From assembly GCF_029223585.1 (NCBI RefSeq), contig NZ_CP119423.1:1736001-1800000 (forward strand): 64,000 bases of DNA, given 5' to 3'. This DNA is from Photobacterium sp. DA100 (GTDB lineage Bacteria; Pseudomonadota; Gammaproteobacteria; Enterobacterales; Vibrionaceae). Positions 9,485 to 19,076 of this stretch are shown piece by piece. A program made the translations under genes and the position numbers. How positions within the stretch are numbered: position 1 is the first letter of the stretch; each line of letters opens with the position of its first letter. Below the pieces are notes generated by a model. That model was given only the letters and a program-made list of their open reading frames with translations, was not told the origin of the DNA and searched no databases.

Positions 9485-10963
9485 TCAAGAAGAGCAGCTG
9501 ATTTCCAACTTTTTGCCCCATTCAGGTGGGCGTTTTGCAAAGGCATCGAATTCCGGGTGTTCCTCAAAGGGATGTTGGAGGATGGCCAGTAGTTGCTCGA
9601 TCATGGAAAAATCCCCTTTTTCTGCCAGCTCAATGGCTTGCTGGGCGAGGTAGTTCCTCAGGATAAACTTGGGGTTGGTTGATCTCATGAGATCGAGGCG
9701 ATCTGCATCATCTAACGATTCTTTTTCCAGCCGATCTGAATATAAAGACAGCCAGGCAGCCAAAGGGGCGAGATCTTCAAACAGGGCCTGAAAGTGGTGA
9801 CTGGCTGATAGGAGTTCGGCATGAGGGAGCGACGATAACGTGCGGAAGAACAGCGTGTAGTCAACGGCTTGGGATTTCAATAAATCAAACAAACCAGCAA
9901 ATAGCGCGGTATCTTGTTCGAGTGTTGCTTTCAATCCCAGCTTATGGCGCATTTTCTTGTTGTAAGCTTTCTGCAATAGCGGCTGATAGTTCTGAAGGGC
10001 CTGATCAATGGCTTGTTTTTCCAACAGCGGGGTTAATGCATAGCCCAGAGCGGATAAATTCCACAAGGCGATCGTTGGTTGCTGGTTGAACGCATATCGG
10101 CCGGAGTAATCAGAGTGGTTACAAATATAGCCGGGCTCGTAGTCATCGAGAAAGCCGTATGGACCGTAATCGAACGTCAGGCCGAGTACCGACATATTGT
10201 CGGTATTCATCACCCCATGAGCAAATCCTACCGCTTGCCAGTCGGCTATCATTTCGGCGGTAAGTTGAACTATGTGGTTGAACATCTCGCGATACTGGTC
10301 GGTCTCATTATTATGGCGATTGATTTCAGGAAAGTGATGGCTGATTAGATAGTCGGCCAGTAGTTTTAATTCGGCATATTGCTGGGTATAAAAAAAGTAC
10401 TCGAAATGACCGAACCTTAGGTGGCTGTCCGCCACCCGGATCAAGGTTGCTCCGCGCTCGACCGTTTCTCGAAATACTGGGGTATTGCTCGAGAGCACCG
10501 CCAATGCATGGGTAGTTTTGATGCCTAGTCCTGCCATTGCGGCGCTGGCCAGGTATTCACGGATGCTGGAGCGCAATACAGCCCGGCCGTCACCTTGGCG
10601 CGAGTAGGGGGTAAGGCCGGAGCCTTTCAGGTGTATATCCCACTTTTGCCCGGAAGATGTCAGTACTTCTCCCATTAGCAAGCCTCGTCCGTCACCCAGA
10701 TCAGGGTTATATTGGCCAAATTGATGGCCGGTGTACTTCATGGCAAGAGGAGCCATCGCTGGGTGCTCATCGTTGCCGGTAAAGAGGTCAACAAAGTATT
10801 GGGTATGGGCTTGAGCCGGATCAAGCTCAAGCATTTGGCAAACGCGGTTGTTCACACTGACCAGGAAAGGATCATCAAGCGGCTGAGGTTTGATGAAGGT
10901 ACCAAAACTTTTCGGTAGGGCACTGTAGGTGTTGTTGAAGACGAGCTCGGACAGTTTTTTCAT
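9485..10963 (-). CDS. selO: Protein adenylyltransferase SelO (YdiU)
   Basis: A 492-residue SelO/UPF0061 pseudokinase. The family transfers AMP from ATP to Ser, Thr or Tyr of target proteins, with roles in redox stress. Visible motifs are GHQFG and LGDGRG near residues 79-94, HLKGSGLTPYSR with the ATP-contacting Lys near 113, GDGRAVLRSSIREYL, HGVMNTDNMS with the catalytic-loop Asp, and DYGPYGFLDDY with a metal-binding Asp. The protein ends in Cys-Ser-Ser, the tail position where some homologues carry selenocysteine; here it is an ordinary Cys codon. The frame extends 13 codons upstream to a TTG at 11002, but the ATG at 10963 matches the usual start of the family. Confidence 0.95.
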   Translation of the reverse strand: MKKLSELVFNNTYSALPKSFGTFIKPQPLDDPFLVSVNNRVCQMLELDPAQAHTQYFVDLFTGNDEHPAMAPLAMKYTGHQFGQYNPDLGDGRGLLMGEVLTSSGQKWDIHLKGSGLTPYSRQGDGRAVLRSSIREYLASAAMAGLGIKTTHALAVLSSNTPVFRETVERGATLIRVADSHLRFGHFEYFFYTQQYAELKLLADYLISHHFPEINRHNNETDQYREMFNHIVQLTAEMIADWQAVGFAHGVMNTDNMSVLGLTFDYGPYGFLDDYEPGYICNHSDYSGRYAFNQQPTIALWNLSALGYALTPLLEKQAIDQALQNYQPLLQKAYNKKMRHKLGLKATLEQDTALFAGLFDLLKSQAVDYTLFFRTLSSLPHAELLSASHHFQALFEDLAPLAAWLSLYSDRLEKESLDDADRLDLMRSTNPKFILRNYLAQQAIELAEKGDFSMIEQLLAILQHPFEEHPEFDAFAKRPPEWGKKLEISCSS

Positions 10964-11036
10964 ATAGGGATCATCTAAATGGCTTCCCTTTAAGCGTATC
11001 AACTGTCCGCGAGGTTACAACGGAGAGAGTGTAGGG

Positions 11037-12395
11037 TTATTCCCCGTTGTAGGTTTCAATCGGCTCGATATCGACAATTTTCGAGCGGTTCATAATCACT
11101 TTCCAGCGTTGGATCGAAATGGTCTTGTCATCAACTTTCTCCCGGGTGACAAGGTTGATCAAATGGCGCTTTTCTACCGACTCCTTAGAGACCTGGCCGT
11201 CTTTGAGCTGGTAGATTTTCTGCGAGCCTTTCTCCATCAGACGGGTAATAGTGCGGAGATCCAACATAATGGATTCACGGGTTTGCTCATAACCGGTCAG
11301 GAATTTGGTGGGTGACATCCGGGTCGTGCTCTTGTAATGCAGTACGGTTTCCTCGTGCTGGGAGACTTTGTGCTTGCGTACTTTTCGGATTTCCTTGTCG
11401 AGTTCCTTGAAGGCGCAGTATTCCATCCATTCAAGCTGGCGGCCAATCAATTGGTTTGAGTTGACGTCAAAGAATTGCTTGCGCCATTTCGGCTTGCCTT
11501 TACGCACCCAGCGCCAAAGCATGGTTTTCAAGTCATCCTTGAATACTTCACGGGCGGCATAGATGAAAGAGAGCACCAAAATGAAAGAGGCGGTAATATC
11601 GCCGAGTACCCCTCGTGCTTTGATGAGCATTAACGTTACGAAAATCATCACAAACCCTGCAGCAAAACCGGTCACAATTTTTCGTGTATTCTGCCCGAGC
11701 TCGGTGGTTTTTTCCTTCATGGTTACCGGGTACTCAATCAAGCGGCGCAACAGGCGCATCTTGTTTGACATCCGGGTAGGATCTTCCATGGCCTTGGACG
11801 AGTTGTAGTCATGGTTGCTGCGATGCTCAGACTCTCTTTCACAGACTTCAAGCAGCAGTGATTTTATTTCGCTATAGTCACTGCTTCTTGGTAAGTGGGC
11901 GACCATCTCTAGCAAGCGTTGTTCGGTAAACCATGATAGGTAGTTATCGACATTCTCATAGTATTTGTGCAGTTTTTTGTCGGTTGGCACATTACGGCGA
12001 AGTCGCTTGAGGATCCGCATCGTGAGTTGGGCGACTTCTTCGACTTCATCGAGCGAACGATCTTCTTTGTCATCAAGCAGCTGCTGGGTGGTTTTCTCAA
12101 GCGCCAAGGCGTATTGATACGCATAGAGGCTCAAGCTCAAACGGTACTGCTCGGTCGATAACTTACCTCGGCTGGCAAGGCGGCTGTGGACCAAGGGTAA
12201 ATGGTTTACGTCACTGTAGTAGGTGCGCTTGCCCTGGATAGCATTGTGGAAAAATTCATCCTCAGCAATGATATTGCTGTTTAATCCGAGTTCACCGGGA
12301 ACGAAAATAAAGAGATCCAGTTGTCTATTGGTTGTTTCAGGGATGACGTGGGAAATTTTGAGTTTGTGCCCGTCTTTTTTTTCAACTGTGATCAC
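11037..12395 (-). CDS. Conserved hypothetical two-helix membrane protein
   Basis: A 452-residue protein that I do not recognise. It starts with GTG at 12395; a later start is possible. Two hydrophobic segments lie near residues 241-258 and 266-283, joined by a short charged loop, so both large soluble parts should face the same side, probably the cytoplasm. The N-terminal part (1-235) is helix-rich with many charged residues; the C-terminal part (285-452) is strongly basic with several RK-rich stretches. There is no signal peptide and no catalytic motif I can name. It stands alone downstream of a 284-bp gap that separates it from the divergent cvfB-like gene. Confidence 0.7.
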   Translation of the reverse strand: MITVEKKDGHKLKISHVIPETTNRQLDLFIFVPGELGLNSNIIAEDEFFHNAIQGKRTYYSDVNHLPLVHSRLASRGKLSTEQYRLSLSLYAYQYALALEKTTQQLLDDKEDRSLDEVEEVAQLTMRILKRLRRNVPTDKKLHKYYENVDNYLSWFTEQRLLEMVAHLPRSSDYSEIKSLLLEVCERESEHRSNHDYNSSKAMEDPTRMSNKMRLLRRLIEYPVTMKEKTTELGQNTRKIVTGFAAGFVMIFVTLMLIKARGVLGDITASFILVLSFIYAAREVFKDDLKTMLWRWVRKGKPKWRKQFFDVNSNQLIGRQLEWMEYCAFKELDKEIRKVRKHKVSQHEETVLHYKSTTRMSPTKFLTGYEQTRESIMLDLRTITRLMEKGSQKIYQLKDGQVSKESVEKRHLINLVTREKVDDKTISIQRWKVIMNRSKIVDIEPIETYNGE

Positions 12396-12679
12396 TCTAC
12401 TACACTACCTCACATTAGCTAGGGGATATCAATATAGCGTTAACTGTCGGAATTAATATTAATTTTAGATGAATTAGTCAGTTATTAGCAGACTTATTTG
12501 GAATTTGGCGCTTTATTAGAGTGAAAAATAAGCAAAAAATGAAAGATAGGTCAGGCGCATTGGGTTAACATCACGTATAATGCGCCGCCTGATGTTAAGA
12601 TGAAGCTGTTGCGAAGCTTCGCATACTGGCGGCTGTGAGATGAGCAGGCCGTTTTATTTACCCAGAGAGTGTCGAAAGA

Positions 12680-13519
12680 ATGATTAGAATTGGACAATAC
12701 AACACATTAGAGGTCGTCAAGCTGGTTGATTTTGGCGTATTCCTTGATGGTGGTGAAGACTTTGGCAATATCCTACTGCCTAAAGCTTGTGTTCCTGCTG
12801 GCACTGAGCTGGGTGATAAGCTGGAAGTCTTTGTATATTTCGACTCTGAAGATGACATCATTGCAACGACCAAGCAGCCTTACGCGGTAGTGGGGGATTT
12901 CGCCTTGCTACGCGTGGTCGGTATTTGTGGCGTGGGGGCATTCGTTGACTGGGGCCTGGAAAAAGATTTGCTTGTTCCTTTCAGTGAGCAACGCCGCCGC
13001 CTTGAAGTCGGCCAGGACATCATGGTGCGTGTTTACACGGATAAAGCATCAGGCCGTATTGTTGGTTCCACCAAGTTCAACCGTTTCTTGGATAAAACAC
13101 CCGCTAAATACAAAGTCGGCGAAGAAGTCCAGGTGCTGATCGCTGAAATTACCGATCTGGGTTACAAAGCGGTGATTGAAGACAAACACTGGGGACTGCT
13201 GTTCAAAACAGAATCATTTGGCAAGCTGTTCCCGGGCAAGAAGCTGAAAGCTTACATTAAAGAAATCCGCCCAGACGGCAAGATCAACCTGTCGCTGCAA
13301 AAAGCAGGTAAGGCTAAGGTTGATGACTTGGCCGATAAAATTCTGACGACCCTTGAGCGCAAGGGTGGTTTTGTTCCGCTGAGCGACAAGTCGTCACCAG
13401 ATGAAATCTTCAAAGAATTCCGTACCAGTAAAGCGACCTTCAAGAAGACTATCGGTGCCCTGTACAAAAAAGGCATTATTATTATTGAGCGTGATGGAAT
13501 TCGCTTGAACGATAATTAA
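12680..13519 (+). CDS. CvfB/YitL-family S1 RNA-binding protein
   Basis: A 279-residue protein with the CvfB layout: S1-like OB folds in roughly the first 210 residues (including VKLVDFGVFLDGG, a second copy near GICGVGAFVDWGLEKDLLVP, and a third ending in GKINLSLQKAG) and a C-terminal winged helix (about 225-279, with FKEFRTSKATFKKTIGALYKKG). Family members bind RNA; in Staphylococcus aureus CvfB affects virulence gene expression, but the role in vibrios is not established to my knowledge. It is a single gene with its own terminator. Confidence 0.85.
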   Translation: MIRIGQYNTLEVVKLVDFGVFLDGGEDFGNILLPKACVPAGTELGDKLEVFVYFDSEDDIIATTKQPYAVVGDFALLRVVGICGVGAFVDWGLEKDLLVPFSEQRRRLEVGQDIMVRVYTDKASGRIVGSTKFNRFLDKTPAKYKVGEEVQVLIAEITDLGYKAVIEDKHWGLLFKTESFGKLFPGKKLKAYIKEIRPDGKINLSLQKAGKAKVDDLADKILTTLERKGGFVPLSDKSSPDEIFKEFRTSKATFKKTIGALYKKGIIIIERDGIRLNDN

Positions 13520-13545
13520 CCAGTGTAAGGTTGTGATACTGAATC

Positions 13546-13575
13546 AAAAGCCGGTGTTTATCACCGGCTTTTTTG
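13546..13575 (+). terminator. Terminator after the cvfB-like gene
   Basis: The stem AAAGCCGGTG with CACCGGCTTT has a short T-rich loop and a T run, 27 bases after the stop codon. Confidence 0.9.
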
Positions 13576-13660
13576 TGAGCAGTAGCATATCACCCGAGTG
13601 AATATGTGTGTATGTTAAAAGCGGTTTAACCCTTTATTACAACCATCACAAGGATAGATT

Positions 13661-15277
13661 ATGCAAGGAAGTAAGCTAACAGTGATCGCTGCTGCTGTCG
13701 CAATGCTAGCGGCAAGCCCAACTTGGGCGGCAGATGTCCCCGATAATGTGACATTAGCCAAAGTTCAGGAGATCGTTCGTGGCAATGGCGATGAAGTTCC
13801 GACTTTAGACCCTTCTTATTCTTCAGATACCTCCAGTGCCCGCGTTATTGCCGATATGTTCGAGGGGCTGGTGACCCAAAGCCCCGATGGCGAGATTATT
13901 CCTGCGCTGGCAACGCATTGGGAACAATCGGATGACGGTAAAATGTTTACCTTCCATCTGCGCGATGGCATTAAATGGTCAAACGGTGAGCCAATTGTTG
14001 CCGGTGACTTCGAGTACAGTTTCAAGCGGGTGGTGGATCCGAAAACCGGTGCGCCGTATGCGTGGTATTACAGTACTGCCCATATTCTTAACGCTGATAA
14101 AATCAACGAAGGCAAGCTGCCGGTGGAGCAGCTTGGTGTCAAAGCGCTTGATGACAAAACGTTGCAGGTCACTCTTGATAAGCCGGTACCGTATTTCGTC
14201 AAAATGATGGTTCACGAGTCGACATTCCCTGTCTACCGTCCCGCCATCGAAGCTCATGGCGATGCATGGACCAAGCCGGAGAATATTGTTACCAGCAGTG
14301 CTTATAAATTGGCTAACTGGACGCTGAATGAGCGCATTGTGCTGGAGCGCAACCCGCAATATTGGAACAACGACAAAACTGTCGTCAACAAGGTTACGTA
14401 TTTGCCAATTGCTGATATGACAGCGGAATATAACCGTTTCCGGACTGGGGAGATCCATATCACCTCGTCATTCCCTCTCGAGCAATACAATGCAATTAAA
14501 AAACAGCGCCCGGAAGAGCTGTTGACCATGCCATCGCTCGGCACTTACTACTACTTATTCAATGTCAGCAAAGCACCGTTTGATGATCCAAGGGTCCGCA
14601 AGGCTCTGGCCTATGCGATTGATCGTGACGTTGTCACCAAGGTGATCCTTGGCCAAGGACAGGTACCTGCTTATGGGGTGACCCCGCCATCCGTAGACGG
14701 CTTTGTACCGCCGAAATTGGCATGGGGGCAGCTAAGCCAGAAAGAGCGTAACCAGAAGGCCAAAGAACTACTTGCTGAGGCGGGCTTTGACAAGTCCAAT
14801 CCACTTTCTTTCGAGTTGGTGTACAACACCTCAGAATCGCACAAGAAGTTGGCGATTGTGATGTCGTCGATGTGGAACAAGACCCTGGGTGCCAAGGTCA
14901 ACTTGGCCAACCAAGAGTGGAAGACGTTTTTGCAGAAACTTGGCCAGAAAGACTTTACGGTAGCCCGTTATGCCTGGGTAGGGGATTACAACGAAGCCTC
15001 AACCTTCTTGTCTTATTTCGAAAGTACCGGAATGAACTACTCTCGCTGGTCGAGTGATGCCTATGACGAGGCAATGGCCAAAGCTATCCAATCGCCAAGC
15101 AATGACGAGCGTAACAAGTACTACCAGCAGGCGGAGCAGGTTTTCTCTGAAGAGATGCCAGCTATCCCGCTTTATCACTACACGCGTTCAGTGCTCAAGA
15201 GCACAAAAGTTGGCGGCTACTCGGCCACCAATGCAGCAGAAGCGCGATACAGTCGTGATTTGTACCTGATGCAGTAA
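13661..15277 (+). CDS. Periplasmic oligopeptide-binding protein, OppA type
   Basis: A 538-residue solute-binding protein of ABC family 5. A signal peptide covers about residues 1-23, with cleavage after TWA. The family signature appears in VPTLDPSYSSDTSSARVI, MFEGL, DGKMFTFHLRDGIKWSNGEPI and DPRVRKALAYAIDRD. The length fits OppA (about 540). A ribosome site AAGGA lies just before the ATG. No permease or ATPase genes follow, so it is an orphan binding protein that presumably docks with a transporter encoded elsewhere or scavenges cell-wall peptides. OppA is the best name, but MppA-like specificity cannot be excluded. Confidence 0.85.
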   Translation: MQGSKLTVIAAAVAMLAASPTWAADVPDNVTLAKVQEIVRGNGDEVPTLDPSYSSDTSSARVIADMFEGLVTQSPDGEIIPALATHWEQSDDGKMFTFHLRDGIKWSNGEPIVAGDFEYSFKRVVDPKTGAPYAWYYSTAHILNADKINEGKLPVEQLGVKALDDKTLQVTLDKPVPYFVKMMVHESTFPVYRPAIEAHGDAWTKPENIVTSSAYKLANWTLNERIVLERNPQYWNNDKTVVNKVTYLPIADMTAEYNRFRTGEIHITSSFPLEQYNAIKKQRPEELLTMPSLGTYYYLFNVSKAPFDDPRVRKALAYAIDRDVVTKVILGQGQVPAYGVTPPSVDGFVPPKLAWGQLSQKERNQKAKELLAEAGFDKSNPLSFELVYNTSESHKKLAIVMSSMWNKTLGAKVNLANQEWKTFLQKLGQKDFTVARYAWVGDYNEASTFLSYFESTGMNYSRWSSDAYDEAMAKAIQSPSNDERNKYYQQAEQVFSEEMPAIPLYHYTRSVLKSTKVGGYSATNAAEARYSRDLYLMQ

Positions 15278-15307
15278 GACTCTTCAAATTAGATATTATT
15301 GCCTATC

Positions 15308-15336
15308 AAGCCGGACGATTGTCCGGCTTTTATTTG
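15308..15336 (+). terminator. Terminator after the oppA-like gene
   Basis: The stem AAGCCGGAC with GTCCGGCTT has a 4-base loop and then TTATTT. It overlaps the stop codon of the convergent marC-family gene. Confidence 0.85.
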
Positions 15337-15983
15337 GCAAGGTGATCGAACAGGGCGATGGCATCATGTATTCCCTGGATCCCCATTTGCATCCCGATGA
15401 CTGTCAGGATTAATCCCATTAGCCGGGTGACGATACTTATTCCGTTATCCCCAAGCACACTCACCAGTTTCTGGCCATAAATAAAACAAACCAGACTGAT
15501 TAGGCACAGCACTGCAAAGGCTGAAATTGTGACCGCTATACTCAGAAAACCACCTGCCGCAGAATAGTTCATGGCGGTTGCGATGGTGCCTGGCCCTGCC
15601 AGTATAGGGAGGGCAAGCGGAGAAATCGCGACGTCCTGATCTTCACTGACGGTTTTGCTTTGGTTATCTTCTTCTTGATGACGATGCATTGAAGAGCTGC
15701 TGCCCTGCAGCATGTGGTAACCAACCAAGAATACCAAGATGCCCCCTGAAATGCGAAGTGCAGGTAGGGTAATACCGAAAACGTGAAAAATCCCTTTGCC
15801 GAGCAAGCTGAAAGCCGCCACGATGCAAAATGCAGTAACTAGGGCTTTGAAGGCTGTCGCTCTCTGCTGCTGGCGGGTTTGCGCACTGGTTAAACCGATG
15901 AATACCGCGGTGTTAGCGATCGGGTTCATAATGGCGAAGAAACCCATAAAGACGGTTACGCTAACAGTCAGTAAATCGTGCAT
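15330..15983 (-). CDS. MarC-family inner-membrane protein
   Basis: A 217-residue protein with about six hydrophobic helices and the family pattern FFAIMNPIANTAVFIGLT near the N terminus and ISPLALPILAGPGTIATAMN in the middle. The loop between the two halves is hydrophilic and His-containing (SMHRHQEEDNQSK). MarC/YhgN proteins have no settled transport function; the old link of MarC to multiple antibiotic resistance has been withdrawn. It appears to be a single gene. Confidence 0.85.
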   Translation of the reverse strand: MHDLLTVSVTVFMGFFAIMNPIANTAVFIGLTSAQTRQQQRATAFKALVTAFCIVAAFSLLGKGIFHVFGITLPALRISGGILVFLVGYHMLQGSSSSMHRHQEEDNQSKTVSEDQDVAISPLALPILAGPGTIATAMNYSAAGGFLSIAVTISAFAVLCLISLVCFIYGQKLVSVLGDNGISIVTRLMGLILTVIGMQMGIQGIHDAIALFDHLAK

Positions 15984-16090
15984 TGGAGCGCTCCCTGAGC
16001 ATAAGATTAACTTATTGTTTTACTAAATCTTAGTTAGAAAACTGCTGGGGTAAAGAAAGTCGGTGATAAATGAGAGGCTTTTATCATTTT

Positions 16091-16120
16091 GCAGAAAAGC
16101 CGGTGTTTCTGCACCGGCTT
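16091..16120 (-). terminator. Terminator of the lipoprotein gene
   Basis: Read on the minus strand, AAGCCGGTG pairs with CACCGGCTT and is followed by TTCTGC. It lies just beyond the stop of the lipoprotein gene at 16143. Confidence 0.8.
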
Positions 16121-16142
16121 GAAGGGGGAGTCTCTTAGCTGC

Positions 16143-16601
16143 TTACGAGTTCACATCTACATTTTTTAAGATGAAGTCTGACTCATACACAGGTAGGTTA
16201 CTGTCAGCTGGCTTTTCATTCATGCCAATGACTTCAACCATCACGGTAGTTTCTGAGATCGTGTTGCCAATACCGTACAGGAAATCGTTGCTCGAGTAAC
16301 CAAACCCGGTTGAGCTACCTGTTTGGTCGCGGAAGTTCTGTTCGCCGCGAAGAGCAAAGTAAGGATAGCCGGCACCTTGCGCTAGCTCTGCTGCTTTGTG
16401 GAGCAGGTAGTTTCGGGCCAGTGTGCGGTCAGTATTTTCGTTGCCGATAAAACTGATTTGCCAAGTATCCTGAGCAAGAGGTGTAACTTCGAAGCCTTTA
16501 CCGAATGACCAGAAAGAGTCACGGTCGGTATCATAAGGGGTTGCACAGCCCGCAAGTAGCAATGCGCTCAAACCACATGCGATCAGTCCGATTTTTTTCA
16601 T
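16143..16601 (-). CDS. Small outer-membrane lipoprotein, CC0125/CC1285-like family
   Basis: A 152-residue protein starting MKKIGLIACG with the lipobox LLAGC, so the mature N terminus is an acylated Cys near residue 19. The next residue is Ala, which does not signal inner-membrane retention. The rest is a compact domain with ARNYLLHKAAELAQGAGYPYFAL, a pattern I associate with a small uncharacterised lipoprotein family. The frame extends 7 codons upstream, but the signal peptide begins at 16601. It is a single gene with its own terminator; function unknown. Confidence 0.75.
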   Translation of the reverse strand: MKKIGLIACGLSALLLAGCATPYDTDRDSFWSFGKGFEVTPLAQDTWQISFIGNENTDRTLARNYLLHKAAELAQGAGYPYFALRGEQNFRDQTGSSTGFGYSSNDFLYGIGNTISETTVMVEVIGMNEKPADSNLPVYESDFILKNVDVNS

Positions 16602-16727
16602 TATATACGCCCTATAAAACACTGTTCATTAATGTGTCGATAGTAGCACTAATTTAATGCTATTCATTGCTTTTATGCGCAACCCATACAAACCCATACA
16701 TTTGGTGAATGTGATTGGCGCGGGAAA

Positions 16728-16759
16728 AAGAAAAGCCAGCAGGAAATACCTGCTGGCTT
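16728..16759 (-). terminator. Terminator of the moeA-moeB operon
   Basis: On the minus strand an 11-bp perfect stem (AAGCCAGCAGG with CCTGCTGGCTT, 5-base loop) runs into TTCTTTTTC. Confidence 0.9.
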
Positions 16760-16790
16760 CAAAATTGGCTGCAAATTAAATTGCTAGGTA

Positions 16791-17537
16791 TTAACCACAA
16801 ACCTGGCAGTTAGGTTGCTTGCCGAGTTTCATTTCCCGCCAGCTCATGGTCATGGCATCGAGCATCAGGATTTTACCCGTCAGGGGCTGTCCCATATTGG
16901 CGGCGACTTTAATCGCTTCCATGGCTTGTACCGCGCCCACAATGCCAACTACCGGCGACATGATCCCGGCTTCTACGCACGTCAGGGCTTGCTGGCCAAA
17001 TAGGGCGCTCAGGCACTGGTAGCAAGGCTCGTTATCCTGATAGGTATAAACACTGATCTGGCCTTCCATGCGGATAGCTGCACCGGAAATCAACGGAGTC
17101 TTGGTTTCGAAACACAACCGATTTAGCTGGTTTCGTGTGTCCACGTTATCACAACAATCGAGCACCATATCATGCTGCTCAATAAGCGCTTTCAGAGCTT
17201 CGTCATCAAGACGTTTTGCCACGGTTGCGATAACGGTATTCGGGTTGATCGTCTGCAGAGCCCGCTTGGCAGAGTCGACTTTCAGCATGCCGACCGTGCT
17301 GTCGTTGTGCAGAACCTGTCGCTGGAGGTTGGACACTTCGACTTTATCGTCATCGATCAAGGTAAGCTTGCCAACGCCGGCGGCTGCGAGGTATTGGCTG
17401 GATGCACAACCCAACCCACCGGCACCAAGGATCAGCATCGAGGTGGCTTTGAGCGCTTCCTGGCCATCAAAATCAAATTGCCTAAGAATAATCTGGCGGT
17501 TATAGCGCAGCATCTCTGCATCGGTAAGTTCTACCAC
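16791..17537 (-). CDS. moeB: Molybdopterin-synthase adenylyltransferase MoeB
   Basis: A 248-residue E1-like enzyme that adenylates the C terminus of MoaD so it can receive sulfur for molybdopterin synthesis. The ATP-binding loop is GAGGLGCASSQYL near residue 38. RYNRQIIL near residue 10 is typical of the family. Zinc-binding pairs are CYQC and the C-terminal CQVC. It lies 70 bp downstream of moeA on the same strand, and a strong terminator follows, so the two form an operon. ThiF is a relative, but length, cysteines and context favour MoeB. Confidence 0.93.
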   Translation of the reverse strand: MVELTDAEMLRYNRQIILRQFDFDGQEALKATSMLILGAGGLGCASSQYLAAAGVGKLTLIDDDKVEVSNLQRQVLHNDSTVGMLKVDSAKRALQTINPNTVIATVAKRLDDEALKALIEQHDMVLDCCDNVDTRNQLNRLCFETKTPLISGAAIRMEGQISVYTYQDNEPCYQCLSALFGQQALTCVEAGIMSPVVGIVGAVQAMEAIKVAANMGQPLTGKILMLDAMTMSWREMKLGKQPNCQVCG

Positions 17538-17607
17538 TGTATATTCCTGTCGGTAGTTATGTGCGGGAGGCGTACTCGCCGGTTGGCGAGCACCGTCTTT
17601 AGCGTAT

Positions 17608-18840
17608 TTAGTACATTGCGTGGTTGAACAGCTCGATCGTCACTTCTTCGCCCGGCATCACACGGCCGCGCTCTTGCTCGAGCACTACAAAGCAGTTGGC
17701 CTGGTGCATCGAGCTAAAGGCGCCTGAGCCCTGGTTGCCTGTCGTTGCCACTTCAACCAGGCCTTCGCTGTTCAGTTGGTAGATGCCACGTTGGTAGTCG
17801 GCACGGCCCGGACGCTTTTTAAAGACCGTTGTCGCCTTGGCTTTCAGGCGCTGCGGTGGCTGGTATTGGCTATGGCCCGACAGCTTGGCCAGCATGGGCT
17901 GTACCAGTTGGTAAAGCGTGACCATGGCCGATACCGGGTTGCCCGGCAGGCCACAGAACCAAGTGTTTTTGATGGTACCGAAGGCAAAAGGTTTGCCCGG
18001 TTTCATCGCAATTTTCCAAAAGCCGATCTCGCCTTGCTCATCCAAGATGTCTTTGGTGTAGTCGGCTTCGCCCACGCTGACACCACCGGAGGTAACCAAT
18101 ACATCGGCGGTGGTGGCTTTATCGAAGGCTTCACGCAGTTTTTCAGGACAGTCAGGGATAATCCCCAGATCCATTACGTCACAACCGAATTTTTCCAATA
18201 GAGCACGGATGCCGTAGCGGTTGCTGTCGTAGATCTGACCCGCTTCCAGCGGCTCGCCAACCGGGCGAAGCTCATCACCGGTCGAGAAGAAAGCAACCAC
18301 TGGGCGACGATAAACGGGCAGGGTAGCAATACCCAGAGAAGCCAGCAGTGGCATCTCGCGGGCGGTGATACGGTTTCCTTTTGCGACGACCACATCACCC
18401 TGATGAACATCATCACCAATAGGGCGGACGTTCTCGCCGTGAGAGACCTTGGCCGTGAAGCGGATGTTATCACCGTCGACATCGGTTTCTTCCTGCATGA
18501 TAACGGTATCAGCACCTTCTGGCATTTGAGCACCGGTCATGATGCGGATACATTCGCCAGGCTGGCAAACACCGTCGTAGGGGATGCCGGCAAACGACTT
18601 ACCTGCCATGCGCAAGGTATCTGTACTTTCCAGATCAGCAATGCGCAGGGCATAGCCATCCATTGCCGAGTTAGCAAAAGGGGGTACGTTAATTGGTGAG
18701 CAAATATCTTCAGCCAGCACCAAGCCCATACCGTCAGAAAGAGAAACTGATGTTACATCTTTGAGTGGTTCAACCTGGTCAAGAATTTTAGTCAGTGCGG
18801 TTTCGACTGGCATTAAGCCTGGAGTGTCACAACATCCCAT
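17608..18840 (-). CDS. moeA: Molybdopterin molybdenumtransferase MoeA
   Basis: A 411-residue enzyme that inserts molybdenum into adenylated molybdopterin. The N-terminal part carries PPFANSAMDGYA; the MPT-binding domain carries FFSTGDEL and VTSGGVSVGEADYTKD; GLPGNPVSAMV lies toward the C-terminal domain. The open frame runs 23 codons upstream to 18909, but MGCCDTPGLMPVETAL at 18840 matches the normal start. It is first gene of moeA-moeB, divergent from folE across 236 bp, an arrangement common in gammaproteobacteria. Confidence 0.95.
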   Translation of the reverse strand: MGCCDTPGLMPVETALTKILDQVEPLKDVTSVSLSDGMGLVLAEDICSPINVPPFANSAMDGYALRIADLESTDTLRMAGKSFAGIPYDGVCQPGECIRIMTGAQMPEGADTVIMQEETDVDGDNIRFTAKVSHGENVRPIGDDVHQGDVVVAKGNRITAREMPLLASLGIATLPVYRRPVVAFFSTGDELRPVGEPLEAGQIYDSNRYGIRALLEKFGCDVMDLGIIPDCPEKLREAFDKATTADVLVTSGGVSVGEADYTKDILDEQGEIGFWKIAMKPGKPFAFGTIKNTWFCGLPGNPVSAMVTLYQLVQPMLAKLSGHSQYQPPQRLKAKATTVFKKRPGRADYQRGIYQLNSEGLVEVATTGNQGSGAFSSMHQANCFVVLEQERGRVMPGEEVTIELFNHAMY

Positions 18841-19076
18841 AATAGGTATCCGTCTATCGTCGTTATATGTTTTAGTGGCGTAATTATGACAAAAAAAGGT
18901 CACTAGCACTAATACCTGAGTAGTTTTGTAGTGTAATTCCTAGTGTATTTTTGATCATTTAAAGGTATCCTTCCGTCTCAAAGTTTGCTGGCACTCGTAT
19001 TTGGGCGTGTTTTGTACATATAAGTAACTAAAATTACTTGATGTTTGCCTTAAGCCCAGCCGGTTGGAGGAAAAGA

